Shown here: one piece after another, positions 38,713 through 43,300 of the stretch | Numbering within the stretch: the stretch's first letter is position 1 | How the letters are laid out: each line of letters opens with the position of its first letter | DNA from: Marinomonas sp. MED121 | Lineage (GTDB): Bacteria > Pseudomonadota > Gammaproteobacteria > Pseudomonadales > Marinomonadaceae | DNA length: 43,300 nt | Direction: 5' to 3' | NCBI RefSeq assembly: GCF_000153025.1 | Contig: NZ_CH672430.1 | Span: forward strand, 1-43,300 | Notes under the pieces: model-generated | Told to the model about the DNA's origin: nothing | What the model saw: only the letters and a program-made list of their open reading frames with translations | Database searches by the model: none | Program-made: the position numbers and the translations under genes

Positions 38713-39636
38713 TCAAAGGGATTTCAAGGCCTTGGACAAAAGATCTTTGTCAAAAGTGTCAAAAACTTGAAGATTCTCCCAACTTCTTAACCAAGTCACC
38801 TGCCTTTTGGCCAATTGCCTCGTTGCAACAACCCCGCGATAAATCGCCTCATCTAGATCACATTCGCCCGCAAGATAGGCCCAAATTTGTCGATAACCGA
38901 CACATCGCACCGAAGGCATATCCACATTTAAATCACCTCTTGCATACAAGGCTTCCACTTCCGCCAGGAAACCTTGCTCCATCATAATATCAAAACGCTG
39001 CTGAATACGATCGTGCAACACAGATCGCTCTTCAGGCATAACCGCTATACTAGCAAACTGATAATCCCCTGCACTTTGCTGCTGCTCAGCCCATAGGTCT
39101 GTCATAGATCGCCCTGACAATCGACAAACCTCAATCGCACGCTGTAGTCGCTGTGGATCATTAGGGTGTATTCGCTTTGCAGATTCTGGATCGAGACGCT
39201 CAAGCTCTTGATGCAAATGAGACCAGCCAAACTCTGCCGCCTCTTTTTCAATGTCTTTTCGTACCTCTGGATTGGCTTGAGGCATTTTTGCCAACCCTTT
39301 GATTAGGGCATTAAAATACATCATGGTACCACCAACCAATAACGGCTTATTACCACGCTTTAAGATGGCTTCGATTTCATTTTTGGCATCACTCACAAAA
39401 TCAGCAGCAGAATACACTTCTGTCGGCTCTTTAATATCAATCAATCGATGAGGGGCTCGTTTTTGCATCTCTAAATCAGGCTTAGCCGTCCCAATATCCA
39501 TACCACGATAAATCAAAGCAGAATCAACACTCACAATTTCATAACCATGTTTTTCAGCCATTTCGATGGCTAGATTGGTTTTCCCCGCGGCAGTTGGCCC
39601 CATCAAACAGACCACCTGAGGCTTCTCGTTTAACAC
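38713..39636 (-). CDS. miaA: MiaA, tRNA dimethylallyltransferase
   Basis: Adds dimethylallyl to A37 of tRNAs reading UNN codons (307 residues). P-loop GPTAAGKT at 13-20, [18 protein letters not shown] near 35, PHRLID, and the substrate-recognition [28 protein letters not shown] near 240 is characteristic. The start is GTG 39636, only two bases after the mutL stop, with a GGGG-type ribosome site. Confidence 0.96.
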   Translation of the reverse strand: MLNEKPQVVCLMGPTAAGKTNLAIEMAEKHGYEIVSVDSALIYRGMDIGTAKPDLEMQKRAPHRLIDIKEPTEVYSAADFVSDAKNEIEAILKRGNKPLLVGGTMMYFNALIKGLAKMPQANPEVRKDIEKEAAEFGWSHLHQELERLDPESAKRIHPNDPQRLQRAIEVCRLSGRSMTDLWAEQQQSAGDYQFASIAVMPEERSVLHDRIQQRFDIMMEQGFLAEVEALYARGDLNVDMPSVRCVGYRQIWAYLAGECDLDEAIYRGVVATRQLAKRQVTWLRSWENLQVFDTFDKDLLSKALKSL

Positions 39637-39638
39637 AA

Positions 39639-41552
39639 TTAACGCCCCCTCAAAAAGAGCTTATCCAACTCTGACATTGTCATTTGAGTCCAAGTCGGAC
39701 GACCATGATTACATTGCCCACTTCTTTCTGTAATTTCCATATCCCTCAGCAAACTATTCATTTCTGCAATGGTCAGCTTTCTATTTGCCCTCACAGAGCC
39801 ATGACAGGCCATAGTCGCCATTAATTCATTAGATCTCGCCTCAAGAATATCGGTCGTACCATGCATAATAAGGTCACTTACAACATCACGAACCAAGTTC
39901 TCCACGTGCCCTTGACTCAAGATAACAGGCACCTCTCTAACCATAATGCTTTCCGGCCCAGAGCGCTCAACCCTTAAACCAAACGAGCTAAACACCTCAT
40001 CCGCCTCTTCGACTAAGTCCGCTTCACTTTGCGCAACGCTAATATTAATAGGGACTAATAAAGGCTGAGAAACAATCTGTTTAGCATAAAAAGCATTCTT
40101 CATTTTTTCATATAAAATACGCTCATGAGCCGCATGCATATCAACCACAATAAGCCCGTGTTGATTTTCTGAAAGAATATAAATGCCATGCAATTGAGCA
40201 ATTGCAAAACCCAGCGGTGGCATTCCAGACCTTTCGGCCTCAGCCACCCCATCTTTGTACATTGGCGCCCGCTCTATGACCTCACCCGTTAGGGGATTAA
40301 CATTTGATACAGGCACATCTGAGGAGGTTACTTGATGGGCAAAGTCTGCCATTTGAGACATCACACCCATTTGCCCAGACACCTGCCCAGAAGTGACTGG
40401 GGCCGAGCTTGCTGCACTCATCCATGAAACATCACCCATAGCACCTGGTGTCATTGGCGATCGATTAGACAAGGTCAAGCTATCTTGCTGAGTAATAGAT
40501 TGACTTACTGCAGCATTATCAACCACATCAAGCTCAGCCGTCGCTTCCGGGCGCACATCAGCAAGCACTTTATGAATTTTACTGAAGAGGAAATCATGCA
40601 CCAAACGACCATCTCGAAATCTCACCTCATGCTTAGTCGGATGCACGTTCACATCAACTGTCGCAGGATCTAACTCAAGATATAAAACAAAGGTAGGATG
40701 CCTGCCGTTATATAGAACATCTCGGTAAGCTTGACGCACAGCATGGGCCACCAATTTATCTTTAACAACACGCCCATTTACAAAAAAGTATTGCAGATCA
40801 GCCTGTGAGCGCGAGAAGGTCGGCAGACCTATCCAACCCCAAAGCCTTAACCCAGCAGCTTCAACATCAATTGCCAATGCATTTTGTACAAAGCTCTTAC
40901 CCAACAAAGTCGCCAGCCGATGCTCAGCATGCATTTGATCAGTAACAGCCCTTAAGTCATACACCTGCTTACCATCATGACTTAATCTAAAAGCCACATC
41001 ATATCGACTTAATGCCAGACGCTTAACCACTTCGCTTAGATGATTAAATTCGGTTTTATCCGTACGTAAAAATTTACGTCTAGCAGGTGTATTAAAGAAA
41101 AGATCACGCACCTCAATGCAAGTACCTTCTGGGTGAGAAGCAGGCTTCACATTGGCCCCCATATCTTTGCCTTCAGCCTCTACTCGCCAAGCGTCTTGTT
41201 CTCCTTTGGCCTTTGAAGTCAACAAAAGACGAGAAACCGAACTAATACTGGCTAATGCCTCACCACGAAAGCCGAGTGACTGCACCGCTTCCAAATCATC
41301 TAAAGTATGGATTTTACTGGTCGCATGCCGACTCAAGGCTAAGGGCAAATCATCTTTTACAATACCCGCGCCATTATCGCGAATCTTGATTTGCCTCACG
41401 CCCCCCTGCTCAACCTCAACATCGAGCTGAGTTGCTCCGGCATCCAAACTATTCTCTAACAACTCTTTCACCACAGATGCGGGACGCTCAACCACCTCAC
41501 CCGCGGCAATTTGGTTGGCTAAACGCGGTGATAATAAATTTATTCTTTGCAT
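39639..41552 (-). CDS. mutL: MutL, mismatch repair ATPase with endonuclease motif
   Basis: Couples MutS mismatch recognition to strand incision (637 residues). The GHKL ATPase region has ENSLDAG at 33-39, DNGAGI at 59-64 and GFRGEAL at 94-100. A Ser/Val/Met-rich linker spans ~345-440. The C-terminal domain carries [12 protein letters not shown] at 471-482, which fits the metal-binding DQHA-x2-E-x4-E nuclease motif apart from Met for Gln, plus ACHGSVRAN near 582 and CNHGRP at 614-619. E. coli MutL lacks this motif and relies on MutH. The gene lies between the amidase and miaA, as in E. coli. Confidence 0.96.
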   Translation of the reverse strand: MQRINLLSPRLANQIAAGEVVERPASVVKELLENSLDAGATQLDVEVEQGGVRQIKIRDNGAGIVKDDLPLALSRHATSKIHTLDDLEAVQSLGFRGEALASISSVSRLLLTSKAKGEQDAWRVEAEGKDMGANVKPASHPEGTCIEVRDLFFNTPARRKFLRTDKTEFNHLSEVVKRLALSRYDVAFRLSHDGKQVYDLRAVTDQMHAEHRLATLLGKSFVQNALAIDVEAAGLRLWGWIGLPTFSRSQADLQYFFVNGRVVKDKLVAHAVRQAYRDVLYNGRHPTFVLYLELDPATVDVNVHPTKHEVRFRDGRLVHDFLFSKIHKVLADVRPEATAELDVVDNAAVSQSITQQDSLTLSNRSPMTPGAMGDVSWMSAASSAPVTSGQVSGQMGVMSQMADFAHQVTSSDVPVSNVNPLTGEVIERAPMYKDGVAEAERSGMPPLGFAIAQLHGIYILSENQHGLIVVDMHAAHERILYEKMKNAFYAKQIVSQPLLVPINISVAQSEADLVEEADEVFSSFGLRVERSGPESIMVREVPVILSQGHVENLVRDVVSDLIMHGTTDILEARSNELMATMACHGSVRANRKLTIAEMNSLLRDMEITERSGQCNHGRPTWTQMTMSELDKLFLRGR

Positions 41553-41634
41553 AATTTTTAGAACGACTACCTAAATTAAAAGAGCACAAATACCAAGCTA
41601 GATATATGTCAAGCTAAATGAGCGTCATTGTAAA

Positions 41635-42966
41635 TTAACCTGCTGGTATAACAAGCTTTTGACCTATCCAGATAACATCATTTTTAAGGGTATTTGCCTT
41701 TCTAAGCTCAGCAATGGAAATACGGTTTTTACGGGCAATTTCCGATAAAGTATCTCCCTTAGACACGACATAAGAGGTGGCCGTGTTTTTATTTTGCTGA
41801 CGCCAAGCCAATAAGGACCCTTCTGGTGGCGTTGCTGTAAATGCTTCAACTATTCCCTTTGACATGGCTGATGCTAATTTTTTTCTATAGCCTGCACTGC
41901 CTAAATTTTTTGCTTCAGTGGAATTAGAAACAAACCCAGTTTCTACTAAGATAGAGGGAATATCAGGGGATTTGAGCACAACAAAACCCGCCTGCTGCAC
42001 TGTGTTTTTATGCATATGGGCAACCTTATCCATTTGATTAAGGACCTTGTCACCAATATCTAAACTAAATTGAATTTTTGAGTTCATTGACATATCAAGT
42101 AACACTTCAGCCAACAGCTGATCTTTATCATCTAATGATATACCACCAACCAACTCGGCCGACTGCTCTTGTTGTGCCAACCAACGACCCATTTCACTTG
42201 TCTTACCACTTAAAGAAAGCGCCCATACAGAAGCGCCTCTTGCCTTTGGATTGGTAAAAGCATCCGCATGAATTGACACCAGTAAATCCGCATTTGCGTC
42301 TCGGGCAATCTTAGAACGTTGCCTTAGCTTCAAATAGACATCTTTTGAACGGGTTAAAACGGCTTTAAAGCCGTCCACCGCATTTATTTTGCTCGCAAGC
42401 GATTTTGCTATCGATAGCACGATGTCCTTTTCTCTTACTTTATACTGCCCCAACGCGCCAGGATCTTTACCACCGTGCCCAGCATCAACAACGATCACAA
42501 TGTCGCGTTTTATATTTGCGATATTTTTTGTCGTTTTAACCGGCACGCTTAGCTTGGCTGTTTTTCCATAACTTAATTCAACCATTACCCTAGGGCCATA
42601 TTTAGCATTAGCCCCTAACACGCTGCTCTTAGCTTTAGCTTTTTGACTTAAATCGATAACAAAACGCGTACCATCCTCTCTTTTACCGGCACGCAAACGT
42701 CTTAATACACCAGATGAAATGCTGGCTAACTTCTTTTCCAAAGCCGCACTAAGCTCAACACTTTTTAGGTCAAGCACGACTCGATCAGGATTGGATAAGG
42801 GGAACAAACGGTGAGTAACAGGTTCAGACAGGTCAAAAATCAACCTTGTAAGGCCATTTTCTTGAGCTATACGCACGTCTTTTACTGTCGCTCCAAATGC
42901 ATTGACAGTAAACAAAAGACTAAAGGTGAGAACTAAATTAAAGGTTAATTGATAGAGTTTCTTCAT
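41635..42966 (-). CDS. amiB: AmiB-type N-acetylmuramoyl-L-alanine amidase
   Basis: A periplasmic zinc amidase (443 residues) that cuts septal peptidoglycan during daughter-cell separation. Signal peptide 1-~26 (cleavage after AFGA), AMIN domain ~28-120, linker, and Amidase_3 domain ~155-378 with zinc ligands His164 (DAGHGG), Glu179 (REKD) and His233 (SIHADA) and catalytic Glu342 (VETGF). A single LysM repeat lies at 398-441 (YVVSKGDTLSEIA). The regulatory helix region before Glu342 suggests control by EnvC/NlpD-type activators, as in E. coli. The location between tsaE and mutL matches amiB. A good promoter lies upstream; the ribosome site is weak. Confidence 0.92.
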   Translation of the reverse strand: MKKLYQLTFNLVLTFSLLFTVNAFGATVKDVRIAQENGLTRLIFDLSEPVTHRLFPLSNPDRVVLDLKSVELSAALEKKLASISSGVLRRLRAGKREDGTRFVIDLSQKAKAKSSVLGANAKYGPRVMVELSYGKTAKLSVPVKTTKNIANIKRDIVIVVDAGHGGKDPGALGQYKVREKDIVLSIAKSLASKINAVDGFKAVLTRSKDVYLKLRQRSKIARDANADLLVSIHADAFTNPKARGASVWALSLSGKTSEMGRWLAQQEQSAELVGGISLDDKDQLLAEVLLDMSMNSKIQFSLDIGDKVLNQMDKVAHMHKNTVQQAGFVVLKSPDIPSILVETGFVSNSTEAKNLGSAGYRKKLASAMSKGIVEAFTATPPEGSLLAWRQQNKNTATSYVVSKGDTLSEIARKNRISIAELRKANTLKNDVIWIGQKLVIPAG

Positions 42967-42981
42967 ACATATCAGATAGCT

Positions 42982-43012
42982 GCAAGCGTTAAGAGCACAC
43001 TATAACGCTTGC
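42982..43012. promoter_or_regulatory. Dyad overlapping the amiB promoter, possible operator
   Basis: Perfect 10-bp arms GCAAGCGTTA (42982-42991) and TAACGCTTGC (43003-43012) surround an 11-base centre that contains most of the -10 element. A hairpin could form in RNA, but there is no T-run, so it is not an intrinsic terminator. The placement fits a repressor or activator site. Confidence 0.5.
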
Positions 43013-43027
43013 CTATCACGATCTCAA
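42999..43027 (-). promoter_or_regulatory. Sigma-70-type promoter for amiB
   Basis: TTGAGA (43022-43027) and TATAGT (42999-43004) on the minus strand, each one mismatch from consensus, are spaced by exactly 17 bases in the gap after tsaE. The expected start is near 42992, about 26 bases before the amiB ATG. It could drive amiB-mutL-miaA. Confidence 0.7.
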
Positions 43028-43046
43028 TGCAGTAACTAATTTTATC

Positions 43047-43300
43047 TTAGCCAGCCAGCTTTTGGTCAAGACTTTTTAGAGCATTAATCCCTTTATCACT
43101 GATCGCTTCAATACTGACTTTTCTACCACCACGCACAAGATCAATATAAATATTCACATCAACTTGAGGTAAGCAGCCTTGGCCCATTTCAGGCCATTCA
43201 ATCAAACACAAACTATCATTTTCAAAATAATCTCTGATCCCCATAAACTCTAGCTCTTCAGGATCAGCCACACGATATAAATCAAAATGATAAATATTTT
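43047..43300 (-). CDS. tsaE: TsaE, tRNA t6A biosynthesis ATPase (C-terminal part, cut by window end)
   Basis: The frame is open to the window edge and reads [25 protein letters not shown], a hallmark of the TsaE (YjeE) family, followed by [13 protein letters not shown]. TsaE works with TsaB and TsaD to put threonylcarbamoyl on A37 of ANN-decoding tRNAs. The P-loop is outside the window. The GTG at 43271 is internal, not a start. The gene precedes amiB as in E. coli. Confidence 0.92.
   Translation of the reverse strand, partial: NIYHFDLYRVADPEELEFMGIRDYFENDSLCLIEWPEMGQGCLPQVDVNIYIDLVRGGRKVSIEAISDKGINALKSLDQKLAG

Overview
The window comes from a moderately A+T-rich marine-type gammaproteobacterium. 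The gene order tsaE-amiB-mutL-miaA-hfq-hflX-hflK-hflC-(DUF2065)-hisZ-purA, then rnpB, a complete mraZ-to-ftsZ division and wall cluster, and lpxC, secA, argJ and mutT, is typical of the Oceanospirillales/Pseudomonas side of the class. The repeat-rich LapA-type adhesin and the protein sequences suggest a Marinomonas-like organism. That genus assignment is inference. Almost everything is on the minus strand, so transcription runs from high to low coordinates. Only one gene (6096-6893) is on the plus strand.

Layout from high to low coordinates. 43300-36991: tsaE (cut by the window edge), amiB-type amidase, mutL, miaA, hfq, hflX. 36969-34871: hflK and hflC. 34750-32030: a small DUF2065 membrane protein, hisZ and purA, closed by a terminator. 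31836-29810: a CpxR/CpxA-like two-component pair. 29685-29334: RNase P RNA. 29111-12434: the dcw cluster, in order mraZ, rsmH, ftsL, ftsI, murE, murF, mraY, murD, ftsW, murG, murC, ddl, ftsQ, ftsA, ftsZ. Many of its junctions overlap by 1-16 bases, which implies one translationally coupled operon that builds lipid II and the divisome. 12321-11408: lpxC with its own promoter and an apparent one-base frameshift. 11270-6955: secA, argJ and a MutT-like Nudix gene. 6893-6096: a lone double-receiver protein converging on mutT. 5977-5256: a PpiC-type isomerase and a DUF442 phosphatase-like protein. 5153-1: the N-terminal part of a giant type I-secreted adhesin, with a LapA-like retention module, a di-alanine cleavage site, five Ig-like domains and at least ten 294-bp repeats with no sequence difference that I could see.

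Most of the window is ordinary housekeeping DNA, and I see no convincing new defence or mobile system. The best leads are these: two independent one-base deletions (in essential lpxC and in the last adhesin repeat at the window edge) that look like sequence errors but need checking; the repeat array itself; four 10-bp-spaced MraZ boxes at the head of the dcw operon; a dyad over the amiB promoter; an unusual double hairpin at the end of purA; and a MutL that carries the endonuclease motif absent from the E. coli protein.
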